The notes under the pieces: generated by a model
What the model saw: only the letters and a program-made list of their open reading frames with translations
Database searches by the model: none
Told to the model about the DNA's origin: nothing
Made by a program: the position numbers and the translations under genes
In this document: one piece after another, positions 20,015 through 31,562 of the stretch
Numbering within the stretch: position 1 is the first letter of the stretch
Layout: every line of letters begins with the position of its first letter
Assembly: GCA_030323305.1 (NCBI GenBank)
Contig: CP106741.1
Span: forward strand, 3,092,001 to 3,156,000
Direction: 5' to 3'
DNA length: 64,000 bases
Source of the DNA: Paenibacillus sp. CC-CFT747
Lineage (GTDB): Bacteria; Bacillota; Bacilli; Paenibacillales; NBRC-103111

Positions 20015-20989
20015 GTGAAGACAAATACCATGACGGACATGGAAACGATGAGGCCCAGCACGAATATAACAGCGGTGCGGGGATCTCGGTTCTGGAAACG
20101 GGTAAGGAAACAGCATATCCTGCTGTGGATGTCCGTTCCGATCATGCTGCACCTTGCGCTGTTCCAGTTCGTCCCCCTGTGGGGATGGCTGATGGCGTTC
20201 AAGGACTATAATATCGGACAAAGCCTGTGGGAAGCCAAATGGGTAGGATTGGAGCACTTCCGAACTTTGCTCGGACATGACGATTTTATCAAGGCTCTCC
20301 GCAACAACTTTGCCATGAACACCATGCAGCTATTAGTAGGAACTTTATCCTCCATAGGACTAGCCGTCGTGCTGAGCGAACTGAGGAGCAAAACATTCGT
20401 CCGCATCGTCCAGACGATGACGTATCTGCCTCACTTCGTTTCCATGGTCGTCGTGGCGAATATTTTCGTCATGCTGTTGTCCCCGGACAACGGCCTCGTC
20501 AATGAATTGCTCATCAAGTGGGGTTGGGCGGAAGAAGGGATCTTCTTCTTCGGGAAAGCGACATGGTTTTGGGTGCTGCATACGATTATTCTCTCCTGGA
20601 AAGGCTTCGGCTGGGGAGCGATCATCTATCTGGCGGCCATCGCGGGAATCGACCCGAGCTTATATGATGCGGCGCAGGTGGATGGAGCAAGCCGTTGGCA
20701 GCGCGTGAAGTACATTATCATTCCCTGCATTATGCCTACCGTGATCCTGCTATTGATCCTGTCCATCGGCAACCTGATGACCGGCGGCTTCGAATCGCAG
20801 TTCCTGCTCGGGAACGTCATCAATGCGGAATATTCCGAGGTTATCTCGATCCTCGCGTTACGGCTGGGGCTTAACGAAGGCGACTTTTCCTTCGGTACGG
20901 CAGTCGGGATCTTCAACTCGGTCGTCAGCCTTACCTTGGTCCTGATCGTCAATGCGATTGCCCGCAGATACCAAGCCAACCTCTTTTAA
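20015..20989 (+). CDS. ABC importer permease, LplB/YtcP type
   Basis: 324 residues with six predicted helices. The EAA loop, DAAQVDGASRWQRVKYIIIP, binds the ATPase. The N-terminus HILLWMSVPIMLHLALFQFV and PLWGWLMAFKDYNIG are typical of the CUT1 LplB subgroup, which imports oligosaccharides. I place the start at GTG 20015 after GGAGG; ATG 20030 is an alternative. First gene of a permease-permease-binding protein operon without ATPase, which is usually supplied by an MsmX-like protein. Confidence 0.85.
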   Translation: MKTNTMTDMETMRPSTNITAVRGSRFWKRVRKQHILLWMSVPIMLHLALFQFVPLWGWLMAFKDYNIGQSLWEAKWVGLEHFRTLLGHDDFIKALRNNFAMNTMQLLVGTLSSIGLAVVLSELRSKTFVRIVQTMTYLPHFVSMVVVANIFVMLLSPDNGLVNELLIKWGWAEEGIFFFGKATWFWVLHTIILSWKGFGWGAIIYLAAIAGIDPSLYDAAQVDGASRWQRVKYIIIPCIMPTVILLLILSIGNLMTGGFESQFLLGNVINAEYSEVISILALRLGLNEGDFSFGTAVGIFNSVVSLTLVLIVNAIARRYQANLF

Positions 20990-21009
20990 AGATTGGAGAG
21001 ATCTCGACT

Positions 21010-21891
21010 ATGCTTCAACACCGAACCGCGGGAGAACGGATCTTCGATGCCCTGTTATATGCGCTTCTGACTGTGGCGGCCATCTCTACCGTATACCCCT
21101 TTCTTTATCTGCTGGTTCTGTCGCTGAACGAAACGACGGATGCCTTAAAAGGCGGCCTTTATCTGCTGCCGCGTAAATTTACTCTCGAGAACTACCTCTA
21201 TGTGTTCCAGAACGATAAGCTGGTGAGAGCGACGATCAACTCCGTGCTCCGTACCGTGATTCAAACCGTGCTGTCCGTATTCTGCTGCGGAATGCTTGCT
21301 TACGTCCTCAGCCGGAGGGATTTTATCTTTCGGAAACTGTTCAGCTTCATACTCGTGATCACCATTTATGTCAGTGGAGGCCTGATCCCCACTTACTTAC
21401 TGATCAAGAGCCTCGGGTTAATGAATACATTCGCGGTGTATATTGTTCCGGGCATTGTAAGCGCCTTCTACATTTTTGTTATGAGGACATTCTTCGAGCA
21501 GCTGCCTGAAGGGCTGGTGGAATCTGCTTATATTGACGGAGCGAACGATTTCCGGATTTACACCCTGATCATTTTAAGAATCAGCCTGCCGGTCGTCGCA
21601 ACCGTAGCCCTCTATGTCGCCGTAAACGAATGGAATTCCTGGTTCGATAATTACTTGTACAACAGCCGCAACGAGAAGCTGGCGGTCCTGCAGTATGAAT
21701 TGCAAAAAATGATTCAAACCGTCGAGACCAATTCTTCCGATTCCGGAGATAACAATGGCCCTCGAATCATTTCACCTATGACCATCAAGGCCACCCTGAC
21801 CATTCTTGTCACGCTCCCCATTTTGTTTGTTTATCCTTTCCTGCAAAAATATTTCGTTAAGGGCCTGACCTTAGGGGCTATGAAGGATTGA
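21010..21891 (+). CDS. ABC importer permease, second subunit
   Basis: 293 residues, CUT1 family, six helices. TVYPFLYLLVLSLNETTDAL at the N-terminus and the EAA loop SAYIDGANDFRIYTLIILRI. ATG 21010 lies 18 bases after the first permease, with GGAGAG ahead of it. It ends with KYFVKGLTLGAMKD, the usual end of this subgroup. It pairs with the preceding permease. Confidence 0.86.
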   Translation: MLQHRTAGERIFDALLYALLTVAAISTVYPFLYLLVLSLNETTDALKGGLYLLPRKFTLENYLYVFQNDKLVRATINSVLRTVIQTVLSVFCCGMLAYVLSRRDFIFRKLFSFILVITIYVSGGLIPTYLLIKSLGLMNTFAVYIVPGIVSAFYIFVMRTFFEQLPEGLVESAYIDGANDFRIYTLIILRISLPVVATVALYVAVNEWNSWFDNYLYNSRNEKLAVLQYELQKMIQTVETNSSDSGDNNGPRIISPMTIKATLTILVTLPILFVYPFLQKYFVKGLTLGAMKD

Positions 21892-21974
21892 TTTCACGGC
21901 TGCTCCGTCAACCGGCCTTACGCGGAGACAGTCTGAAATAAATGGAACGATAAAGAATCGGAGGTCACAGACGA

Positions 21975-23650
21975 ATGCTAAAAAGAAAAAAATCAATCTG
22001 TTAGCCGCTGTGTTATTGACCGGAAGCTTAATGGCTACCGCGTGTTCGAAAGATGCAGCCCCGTCGAATTCGCCGTCTCCTTCCAGCGCCCCTACAGCAT
22101 CGGGACCACCTGCCAAAACGCCCTTTACTTTCACGATGAACACGGACAATCCGAAAATCAACTGGAACAATGAAGTGGCCCAGGAAATTACGAAGCGTAC
22201 CGGCGCCACCATCAAGTGGGATGTCATTACCGGCGACTTCCGGACCAAAATGAACGTTTGGCTTGCCGCAAACGATTATCCGGAAGTCATCAATATTCAC
22301 GATAACACGCTGCAGTCCTACATTACCGCGAAAGCCGTTCTCGATCTGACCCCGCTGATCAAGGAGCATGGCCCCAACATCATGAAGGCCTTCAATAATG
22401 ACCTGTCCATCTTACAGCAGCCGGACGGAAAGATTTACGGGCTTCTCCAGCCTCCAACGAAGAAGGTCGAAAATCTCAATCAAGCGGGATGGATCGCCAT
22501 TCAATCGGCTGTCCTGAAGGATGCGGGCTATCCTCCCATCAAGACACTGGATGACGTCCGTAATCTCGTCGCCAATTACATGAAGAAATACCCGGAGATC
22601 GGAGGCGGCAAAACGATCGGCTTCTCCAACTATGGAGCCGCTAACCAGCTGTATAATGTATTCGATACCGCTGCCCGTTCTTATGCAGGCTTGCCAACGA
22701 CCGCTCAATACTTCGTCGACGATCAGAACAACGCGCGTCTTCGTTTCTTTGAGCCCGGCTATACCGACCTCTTTAAATTTTTCAACAAAGTGAATGCGGA
22801 AGGACTTTTCGATCCCGAATCCTTGGTCCAAACGCAGGAGCAGTTTACGACGAAATGCAACCAAGGCCGCGTGCTCGTTATCTTCGGCGGAGGCGGAAAC
22901 TGCAACGGCTCCCTGGAAAAAAACAATATGGTCGACCGTACCTACGTTTCGTTTGATATCGTCGCTCCCGGAAAAACAAAATTGAGCGTGAAGCCTAGCA
23001 CGAACCCGAGCAGGGGCGGGGACATGTGGCTGTCGATTACGAAGAACGCCAAGGACCCGGTACGCATCATCCAATTCTACGACGATATGTACAAATTGGA
23101 GAACCAGATTCTAGTGGGCTGGGGAATCGAAGGAAAATACTACAAAGTGGAAAACGGCAAACGGGTGGTGACGGATTGGCTGGTTAACGAATATAAGAAC
23201 AAGCCGGATACCTTCTGGGAAGATTTGGGGATGGGTTATGCACGTCCTCTATCGACCAATTATGCTTCCGGATTTACTTTGTCGGATGGCGATTATGCCA
23301 TGTGGCAAAGCTCGCAAAGCTGGATTTCCAAAAACATGAATGCCGTCTCCGTTGAAACGCTTGCGAAATACGGCGCGAAAACACCGGCGGATCTTCTGGT
23401 TAAGGGAACAGAGAAGGATTACGGGTTCGCCGAATCCACGATCAAATGGACGGACGACATCAAGAAATTCAATACGGAAGCCATTGCGGAGTGGGGCAAA
23501 GCGCTTCCGAAGTTCATTCTCGAGAAGGATGCGTCTAAGCTGGACGGCATCTGGGCGGATCTTGAGAAAACCTTGAAAGCTAAAGGGCTGGATAAACAAA
23601 ACAAAGACGTCACCGACATTTATCAGGAGACCTTGAAATCCAAGAAGTAA
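21975..23650 (+). CDS. ABC importer substrate-binding lipoprotein (one frameshift in signal)
   Basis: About 558 residues. Lipoprotein signal MLKRKKINLLAAVLLTGSLM with lipobox TAC, obtained by adding one A to the A7 run near 21992. The long extracellular solute-binding domain (type-1 family, LipO/YtcQ-like) includes DYPEVINIHDNTLQSYI and YARPLSTNYASGF. GGAGG precedes ATG 21975. Ligand probably an oligosaccharide or its oxidised derivative; not determinable here. Third gene of the operon. Confidence 0.83.
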
Positions 23651-23657
23651 CAAGCAA

Positions 23658-23709
23658 GAAAAAGGGCCGTTCCGCAAAGCAGGCAGCTGCTTTCCGAAAC
23701 GGCCCTTTT
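23658..23709. terminator. Bidirectional intrinsic terminator
   Basis: AAAAAGGGCCGTT / AACGGCCCTTTT with an inner AAAGCAG / CTGCTTT stem. It separates the convergent importer operon and phosphoesterase gene. Confidence 0.8.
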
Positions 23710-23722
23710 CTCGATTACCCTT

Positions 23723-24408
23723 TCATCCCCGGCTCCCATCATACCGCTCGGCAAAAAGACGGCTCAGTTCCGACCGCCCAATTCTATTTTCGTGCACCAC
23801 CTGTTTTAGCTCGATCGTACCGTTCGTTATCGTAATATAATGAGCCGCAAGAGAAGGATCTTCGGGACGGTTATACCCTACGCTGCCCGGATTCATCCAT
23901 AAGCAGTCGTTACTTAGATAGGTGACGGACGGGATGTGCGTATGGCCGAAAATCAACCTCTTCTTGGGGCGATTTTCTTTGGTTTGTTGATTCCAAAAAC
24001 CATAAACTCCTGTAAGCTGCCGATCGTTTCATAGCCTTTGTAGAGATGCTGCAAGCTGTAAGAGACTTCATCGAACTGAAAATCGATTTGCTTCGGTAAG
24101 GTTTCCAAATAAGCGATGGAGGACTCTTTTAGCTTTCTGGCGTTTACAATCGGCCACGTAAGCTGGTCATCCGGAAGATCTTCGAGATGCTTGCCACTGC
24201 GAAACGTTTGGATGACGAGTTCATCATGATTTCCTTTGACGGAAATAATTTTGTTTTCCCGAATACAATCGATGACTTCCTGCGGATAGAAGCCGACATC
24301 CACCAGATCTCCGGCGCAGTAAATCAGATCGGAATCCTTTTCCTTCCGGATAATCGCTTCCAGCGAATCGACATTGCTGTGTACATCGGACAGGATTAGC
24401 AGCTTCAT
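23723..24408 (-). CDS. Calcineurin-like metallophosphoesterase, YfcE type (one frameshift)
   Basis: About 229 residues. Metal motifs in order: LILSDVHSNVDSLEAI (D-x-H), YCAGDLVDVG (GD), VKGNHDE (GNHD) and IFGHTHIPS (GHxH). The frame breaks near 23962; one C restores IAPKKRLIFGHTH, joining the last metal motif. ATG 24408 follows AAGGAGACAAG. Family members act on phosphodiesters or phosphoproteins; the substrate is unknown. Confidence 0.85.
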
Positions 24409-24516
24409 GTCTTGTCTCCTTGTCTTGCCCATGTTTTGCTGGGCTTATAGGAATCATATTCCGCCTTATTCCTTTGCACAATGGGGGGATTCATCAGGAA
24501 TGAATTGACTCGGCAA

Positions 24517-24539
24517 AAGACAATTCTCTCTAATGGTGA
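24517..24539 (+). repeat. Short motif shared with 26427
   Basis: AAGACAATTC-TCTC-TAATGG-T-GA, the same as AAGACAATTC-AGCC-TAATGG-C-GA at 26427-26449 except in the variable positions. Both stand upstream of a plus-strand gene. No known site recognised. Confidence 0.4.
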
Positions 24540-24597
24540 AGGGGTCGAACCTGTGTCACTCTAGGTACATAACGAATAGGCAGGAAGGATGGGAAGG

Positions 24598-25394
24598 ATG
24601 AAAATTTACGTCAGTGTAGATATGGAAGGAATAGCGGGAATCGCTTACAAGGAACAAACGACACGGGGAGAGCTGTTGTACCCGGAATCGCGGCAGCTGC
24701 TGACCGATGAAGTTAACGCCGTAGTCGAAGCCTTAGTCCAAGCAGGAGCGGAGGAGATCATCGTCAAGGATGCTCACGCCACCGGCTTGAACTTCTTATA
24801 TGACCGCCTGCATCCCTCGGCATCCTATGTCCTGGGTCCGGCGGTAATGGCCAATCGCTTCCCCGGTTTGGACGCCACCTTCGACGGGGCCGTGCTGATC
24901 GGGTATCACGCCATGGCGGGAACCCGGGAGGCCATACTGGATCATTCCTGGAGCTTTGCCGAGATTTATGGCCTCGAGCTCAATGGTGCGCCAATCGGCG
25001 AAATCGGCTTTGAAGCCCTTCTGTTTGGGCTGCACGGGGTCCCGGTTATTTTTGTTTCCGGTGACGATAAAACCTGTGCCGAAGCGAAGCACCAGCTGGG
25101 TTCGGTGTTCACCTACGAGACCAAAAAGCGACAGGCCGGCATTCCGGCCTGCTTAAGGCGCCTAAACGGGTCTACGCGGAAATCGGGGGAGTTATGGGAG
25201 AGGCCGTGAGACGAAGAAAAGAGTGCAGCGCCTATTCGATCCCGGGTCCCTATGAAATGAAGATAAGTTACATGAATACCAGCCTGGCGGATGCCCATTA
25301 TTACAATGAGACGGATACGTTCCGGCTCGACGGAAGGACGAGGCTGCTAAAAGATGATGACTTACTGCGGCTGCTCTCACGCACTTTTCATTAA
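24598..25394 (+). CDS. M55 D-aminopeptidase, DppA-like (one frameshift)
   Basis: About 266 residues. The N-terminus MKIYVSVDMEGIAGI contains the zinc-binding SxDxEG motif, and VKDAHATGLN, LIGYHAMAG and LDHSW supply further metal-site residues of the DppA family. Near 25128 the frame breaks; one A added to an A5 run gives TKKATGRHSGLLKAPKRVYA and connects to the C-terminal part. I chose ATG 24598 rather than 24589 because AGGAAGG is correctly spaced for it. DppA decamers cleave D-Ala-D-Ala-type peptides, often during sporulation or peptide scavenging. A transporter gene follows closely. Confidence 0.85.
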
Positions 25395-25426
25395 AGGCTG
25401 CCGTAACGGCGGGCAAGGGGTGTAGA

Positions 25427-26362
25427 TTGATCGGTTATTCGGCTTTGCTTGGCGCAGTGTTGATTTGGGCCCTGTCCTATATCGTCATGAAAACGGCAGC
25501 AATGGAGTATCCCCAGGTGCTCTTCCAATTTTGGAGGTATGCCGCCGTGGCGGTCCTCTATACCGTTTGCTTCCATCGTTCGATAATGAAAATTCCATTT
25601 TCGCTTTGGAGGATCGGGCTGCTGCCCTACGGATTGGCCAATTTTGTTCTGAGCTTATTCTCCATCTATGCGGTGCAGTATACGACCCCGACCAGAGTGG
25701 TAGTCATCAACAGCTTGATCATCGGGGTCGTTCCGCTGCTGAGATGGCTCCATGACGGGGACAAGCCGGTTCGCGTCGAAAAATGGGCGATTGTCCTTGC
25801 GCTTACAGGCATCGCGCTGCTGGTGGAGCCGCAGGACAACGCCCTGCAGCTGGGAGACGGTCTAGCCTTCGTCGGTATGCTCGGCTATGCTTACTCCATC
25901 GTTATAACCAATCGGATGCTCCTGACAGAACGGGCATCGGTCATCCAGGTGTCCTTCCTTGCCGTGGCGGGTTGTGCCGTTTATTTTACCGTGACGGCCC
26001 TTGTCTATGCCTGGTTCCATCCGGGCGGCTTGGCTCTGCGGCCCTTGCTGGCCCAGCCGATGACGATGGCAGGAGTCTTGTATATGGTTGCTTTTGTCTC
26101 GATTGCGGCCAATTTGCTGCAGGTCTTCGGCCAACGCCGGCTGCCGCCGGTGACGGTATCCATTCTGTTCTGCCTGGAGCCTGCTGCGACAGCCGTGCTG
26201 GATTATTTCCTATTGGGCCATGCGGCATCGGTTCGGGTCATCTTATGCGGAATTCTCCTCGTCGGAGCGACGATTATCACAACATTGCCGTACAAAGAAG
26301 CGAGGAAAAGAGAGATCAGCATGCCGGGGAGTGAACAAACCGGAGCCAGTCCTCCTTTGTAA
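25427..26362 (+). CDS. EamA-domain (DMT superfamily) transporter
   Basis: 311 residues with about ten hydrophobic helices in two EamA repeats. Each repeat ends as expected: PTRVVVINSLIIGVVPLL, and LPPVTVSILFCLEPAATAVL with the conserved EP. These proteins export or exchange small metabolites such as amino acids. TTG 25427 is used, with AAGGGGTG upstream; no better ATG fits. It lies 32 bases behind the M55 peptidase and may be cotranscribed. Confidence 0.83.
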   Translation: MIGYSALLGAVLIWALSYIVMKTAAMEYPQVLFQFWRYAAVAVLYTVCFHRSIMKIPFSLWRIGLLPYGLANFVLSLFSIYAVQYTTPTRVVVINSLIIGVVPLLRWLHDGDKPVRVEKWAIVLALTGIALLVEPQDNALQLGDGLAFVGMLGYAYSIVITNRMLLTERASVIQVSFLAVAGCAVYFTVTALVYAWFHPGGLALRPLLAQPMTMAGVLYMVAFVSIAANLLQVFGQRRLPPVTVSILFCLEPAATAVLDYFLLGHAASVRVILCGILLVGATIITTLPYKEARKREISMPGSEQTGASPPL

Positions 26363-26426
26363 GAATAGGCAGGGTTAGTTATGCGGATGCTTCCGATCAG
26401 CATTTGGTTTGGGATCGTCCGAGAAT

Positions 26427-26449
26427 AAGACAATTCAGCCTAATGGCGA
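26427..26449 (+). repeat. Short motif shared with 24517
   Basis: Second copy of the AAGACAATTC-N4-TAATGG-Y-GA motif, 140 bp upstream of the secreted beta-helix gene. Nothing else is seen in 26363-26588. Confidence 0.4.
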
Positions 26450-26588
26450 TTCGGCGAAGTCTATGTGAAGCTAAAGATGGGGAGATTCCTGTCCCAACCC
26501 GGCGGGGAAGGAGGAAGGACAGTCGCGTCTCAGGACGCGATCGTGACCGCAGCAGAAAATTCCTGTGAGGAAGGAAGAGTATATCCGA

Positions 26589-29500
26589 ATGAATTCCTTT
26601 GGAAAGAAACCCGTGATGAACGCCCTTCTTATGACCGCTTTGTTATCGACCAGCCTTGCTTTGTCGGCCACGCCGAAAGCGCTTGCAGTCGGGACGGCTG
26701 TATCTAATGCCGAACTCGGACAGGCTGCGGCGGCCTCGAGTTTCTCCGTCGTGAACATCGCGCGCAACAAGGCGGTGACGACGAATGCGGAGACGACGAG
26801 CAATCAGCCGCTGTCCGCACTGACGGACGGCGTGACCACCCGCGACAAGTACGTGTTGTACAGTGTCGCGACGGGTCCCAAGTGGGCCCAAGTCGACCTC
26901 GGCCGCGCGTACGGCATCACCCGCCTGAACATCCGGAGCGACTGGGGCAGCTCGGCCAGCGTGTACCGTTCCGCTCGGGACGTCGTGGTTCAACTGTCGA
27001 ACGATCCGGGTTTCACAAGCGGGGTCGTCACGGTGTTCAACAATGACGGCGATAACAGCTCCGGCCTCGGGTTCGGGACGGACGCGGAATATTTGGAGCC
27101 GGCCGACGGCAGCGGCAAGGACATTAATCTTGCGGAAGCGGTCAACGCCCGTTACGTACGCTTCTGGGCGAACGGACACATTCGGGTCAACGGACAGCTG
27201 AACCTGGTCAACACGCCCGTAGAGATCGAAGTATACGCGGATCCGGAAGACACGGAGCCGCCGGCGCCTGTCGGGGATTTGGCGGTCACGGGTTCGACAA
27301 TGAACGAGGTCGAGCTCCGTTGGAAGGCACCAGGCAATGATGGCAGCGTCGGAACGGCGTTCCAGTACGACGTCCGCTACGCCACGGAGCCGATCAAGGA
27401 GACCAGCTGGGCGAGCGCCCTTCAAGCGCCGAACGAGCCGGTGCCGATGTCCGCCGGAACGGCGCAACGCTTGGTCGTCGAAGGCTTAAAGGCGGGCACT
27501 AAATATTATTTCGCGTTGAAGACGCGGGACTTCGCTTATGAATCGGCCTTGTCGAACGTGGCGACCGTCACGACTCCGGCCGTTGACACGGTTGCGCCGG
27601 CGGCCACTGCCGACCTGAAGGCCGGCAATGCGATCTTCCGATCAGCGCAGCTGACGTGGACGGCGCCCGGCAACGACGGCAGCCTCGGCAATGCGGCGAA
27701 GTATGAAGTCCGCTACGCCACGTCGCCGATTACGGAAGCAAGCTGGAGCTCGGCGGTGCAGGCGGAAGACGAGCTGCCGCAGCGCCCGGTGGGGTCGGCG
27801 ATGCAGTTTAAGGTGACCGAGTTGACCCCGGGGAGACGTATTACTTTGCGGTTCGGACATTAGACGCCGCAGGCAACGTGTCCGGCTTGTCGAATGCGGC
27901 AAGCGCGGCAATCAAGGTCCCGACGCCGGATGCCGTCACGGTTAACTCGCTAAGCGCGTTGCAGCAGGCGATTAACGAAGCTCCGGAGAGCGGGCGGATC
28001 ATTACGCTCGAAGCGGGCACCTATGATCAGACGGTGCCGATTTCCATTACCGGCAGAAACAACATAACCATTCAAGGCGCGACTCCGGATTTCCGCGATA
28101 CGGTCGTGAAGGGGATGGGGATCAACAATACCTCGCTTGACATTAATTTCAAGGTCAACAACTCCGATTACGTCTCGTTCAAAAACCTGACTATCCAGGA
28201 TACGTATTTCCATGCTATTCAGGTCAACGACGGCTCTAACTACTTCGTCGCGGATCATGTGAAGACGTGGGATAACGGGGAGGGCGGCTTCAAGACGACG
28301 TTCAGCTTGAGCTCGGGCAACGGCTACAGCGATTACGGCAAAGTCAAGAACTCGTTGATCGGGTATACGACTTCGGGCATGCGTGACGAGGTTGAGGGTG
28401 TCGACCTGATTGCGTCTAAAGGCTGGGTCATCCAGGGCAACCGGTTCGAAAACGCTTTGAAGCCGACCGGAGCTCCTGCCTACGCGTTCTTCGCCAAGGC
28501 GAATTCCATCGATACGATCGTGGAGAACAATGTGTTCTTGAACAGCTTCATCGCCATGTCGTTCGGCGGCGGCGGCTCGGGCGCGTCGTTCTTTCGCAAT
28601 CAGGACCAGACCTACGAGCATCGCGGAGGGATCATGCGCAATAACGTCGTCTACGGCACCACGGACACGGCGGTGTATATGAACAAGGCGACGGGATTTA
28701 AAGTGTACAATAATACCATGCTGGGCATCGCGCCGAATGGCGTTGGCGGAGTTGAATCTCGGTTCTCCGCAAGCGACGGGGATATCCGAAACAATCTGAT
28801 GGATCAGCCCATCAAGCTGCGTGACGGCGGGAAGGCCACGGCAAGCCACAATATCGATAATGCCTCACCCTCTTGGCTCCTCGACGCGGCGGGGGCGACT
28901 ACCGCCTCCATCCGGTGACGGCGCAGGCGGCGATCGACACGGGAGTCGCGCTCCCGGTGGAGGTGCCGGTTGACTTTGAGGGCAATCCGCGTCCGATGGG
29001 TCTTGCCTATGACATCGGGGCGATTGAGACGCGGGTAGGCGCACCGTCCATTTCCGTCGATACGACGGCATGGACGAAAGACGGCGTTACGGTCACGATT
29101 CAGTACCCGGCTGGCGCCGTCCGGAAAGAATACCGGATCGGCGCGAACAGCGAGTGGATGCCGTACGAAGGACCGATTGTGCTTTCGGCGAATGGTGTCG
29201 TGTATGCGCGGGGCGTGGACGCTTCCGGTCATTCATCCGATGTCGCGAGCTATGCGGTCGGCAACATCGACAAGACGGGACCGCAGCTGTCCGTCCAGCT
29301 GGACAAGACGACGCTCTGGCCAGCGAATCATAAGCTGGTGACGGTTAACGCGACGTGGAACGCGAGCGATACGGATTCGGGCCTGGCCGGCGTTGTGCTC
29401 CATTCGGTCGTAAGCAATGACCTGAAGGCGAATCCAAGCGACATTCAGGCCGTCCTCGGCGCGCCGACGACGTCGTTCCAGCTGCGTGCGGAACGAGAGG

Positions 29501-29612
29501 GAACGGCCCCGGCCGCATCTATACGGTGACGTATAAAGCGACGGACGCGGTAGGGAACGTGGCCTTCGTCTCCGTCCAAGTCGCGGTGCCTCACGATCAA
29601 TCCAAGAAGTAA
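26589..29612 (+). CDS. Secreted discoidin-FN3-beta-helix protein (three frameshifts)
   Basis: About 1008 residues. A signal peptide (to about 34, ...LSATPKALA) is followed by a discoidin/F5-8 type C module ([17 protein letters not shown] through [16 protein letters not shown] sequence), two fibronectin type III modules (each with [11 protein letters not shown] or [11 protein letters not shown]), and a right-handed beta-helix ([20 protein letters not shown], then NNITIQG and [20 protein letters not shown]). Ig-like C-terminal modules contain LWPANHKLV. Breaks near 27833, 28893 and 29500 are each repaired by one G ([33 protein letters not shown]). Probably a pectate-lyase-like polysaccharide enzyme or binder; catalytic residues were not identified. 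A start at GTG 26565 is possible. Confidence 0.8.
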
Positions 29613-29674
29613 ACGTAACGCGACCGTGGTGAGCTCAAAGGACGAACCGGCACGTTAAATTAAAAAACTTACCC

Positions 29675-29712
29675 GAAGGCAGTTGATCAGAATCGATCGG
29701 CTGCCTTTGTTC
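29675..29712 (+). terminator. Intrinsic terminator
   Basis: GAAGGCAG-t-TGATC pairs with GATCG-GCTGCCTTT, loop AGAATC. Confidence 0.6.
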
Positions 29713-29770
29713 CATTGAATCACAGGTTGACGGATTGGGATTCGGAAGCAATGGAGGGATGAAGGTGCGG

Positions 29771-31557
29771 ATGACGAGGGAGTCGGCTCCAGAGGAGCTG
29801 ACGTGGAATTTGAAGGACTTGTATGCGGATCAAGCGGCTTGGGAAGCGGCACGAGCCGAAATAGAGGGTATGCTGCCTGTACTGGAAGCCTTTCGCGGGA
29901 AGCTAGGGGAGGGGCGCGTACGGTTGCCGAATGTCTGCAGGCCCAGGAAACGCTGCAGGTAAAGCTGGTGCGGGCTGCTACTTACGCAAAGCTTCAACAG
30001 GCGCAGGACGGGACCAATCCGGATTATCAAGCGAATTCCGCGCGAGTGGGAGATTTGATCTCCCGCGTTAATGCCGGACTGGCTTTTATTCGCTCGGAGC
30101 TGCTGGGCATGCCGGACGGCTTGCTGGAGCGCTTTCTGGAGGAGGAGCCGGAGCTCGGCGTGTTTCGTAAAAGCTTGCTGGACCTGCTTCGAACGAAGCC
30201 GTACGCGCTATCCCCGGATACCGAGGCGGCACTGGCAGCGCTCGGAGAGATTCTCGGCTCGCCGTATACGGTCTACCAGAGGAGCAAGCTGTCGGATATG
30301 ACGTTCGCCCCGGTTAAGGACGGCGCCGGAGAGGAAAAGCCTGTATCTTTCGCCATATTCGAGGAGGACTATGAGCAGTCGCCGGACCCCGTGCTCCGCC
30401 GGGCGGCATTTGAATCGTTTACGCACACGCTTACGGCTTACCGCCATACGGTTGCGGCTGCTTACGCGACGGAAGTGAAGAAGCAGACGGTCTTGTCCCG
30501 GCTGCGGGGGTACCCCTCGGTCACCCATATGCTTCTGGAACCGCAGGAGGTCGGGCAGGAGATTTACGAGAATGTCATTCATACGATACGAATCGAACTT
30601 GCTCCGGCAATGCGGCGGTTTGCCAAGCTGAAGGAGCGCGTCCTCGGGCTGGACCGGATCCGGTTTTGCGATTTGAAGGCTCCGCTTGATCCCGGCTTCA
30701 GTCCCTCCATCACCATAGAGGAAGCTGGCCGCCTCCTGAAGGAAGCCCTGGCTGTCATGGGTACGGAATATTCAGCCATCATCCATTCGGCGCTTACAGA
30801 GCGGTGGGTCGATTATGCGGACAATATCGGCAAATCGACGGGGGCGTTCTGCTCCAGCCCTTACGGGGCGCATTCCTACATTATGCTGACGTGGGCGAAC
30901 ACGATGCGAAGCGCCTTCTTCCTTGCGCATGAGCTGGGGCACGCGGGGCACTTTATGCTGGCGGCTCAGACGCAGCGCTACGTCAATTTCCGGCCTTCCA
31001 TGTTCTTCATCGAGGCCCCGTCGACTTTAAACGAGCTGCTGCTGGCACGCCATCTCGTCAAGCAATCCGAGGAGCCGCGTCTGAAACGCTGGGTGCTGCT
31101 TCAGCTGATGAATACCTACTTCCACAACTTCGTGACCCACCTGTTGGAGGCGGATATGCAGCGCCGGGTATACGAAGCGGCCGAGCTCGGCACCCCGCTG
31201 ACGGCGGTCAAGCTGACCACCTTGAAGGAAGCGGTGCTTCGGGAGTTTTGGGGTGACGCCGTGGAGCTGGACACGGGCGCGGGTTTGACCTGGATGCGGC
31301 AGCCTCATTACTATATGGGGCTGTACCCGTATACGTATGCAGCGGGCCTGACGGTGTCCACGCAGGTAGCGGCGATGATGGATGCGGAAGGCCAACCGGC
31401 TGTGGACCGCTGGCTGCGCGTCCTAAAGGCGGGCGGCACGCTCGCCCCGCTGGAGCTGGCGAAGCTGGCCGGCGTCGACATGAGCAGCCCCGCGCCGATC
31501 CGGGCCGCGGTCGGGTATGTGAGCTGCATTGTGGAGGAGCTGGAGCGGATGTTTTGA
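29771..31557 (+). CDS. M3-family oligoendopeptidase (one frameshift)
   Basis: About 596 residues, PepF/oligoendopeptidase F type. N-terminal helical domain begins ELTWNLKDLYADQAAWEA; the zinc site is AFFLAHELGHAGHF (HEXXH) with downstream Glu in FFIEAPSTLNELLLARHL, which is the usual third-ligand segment. The frame breaks near 29915; one G gives GEGARTVAECLQAQ. Cytosolic peptide hydrolysis is the expected role. I chose ATG 29771 (GAAGG five bases before); ATG 29759 is in the same frame. A terminator follows. Confidence 0.87.
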
Positions 31558-31562
31558 ACTCG

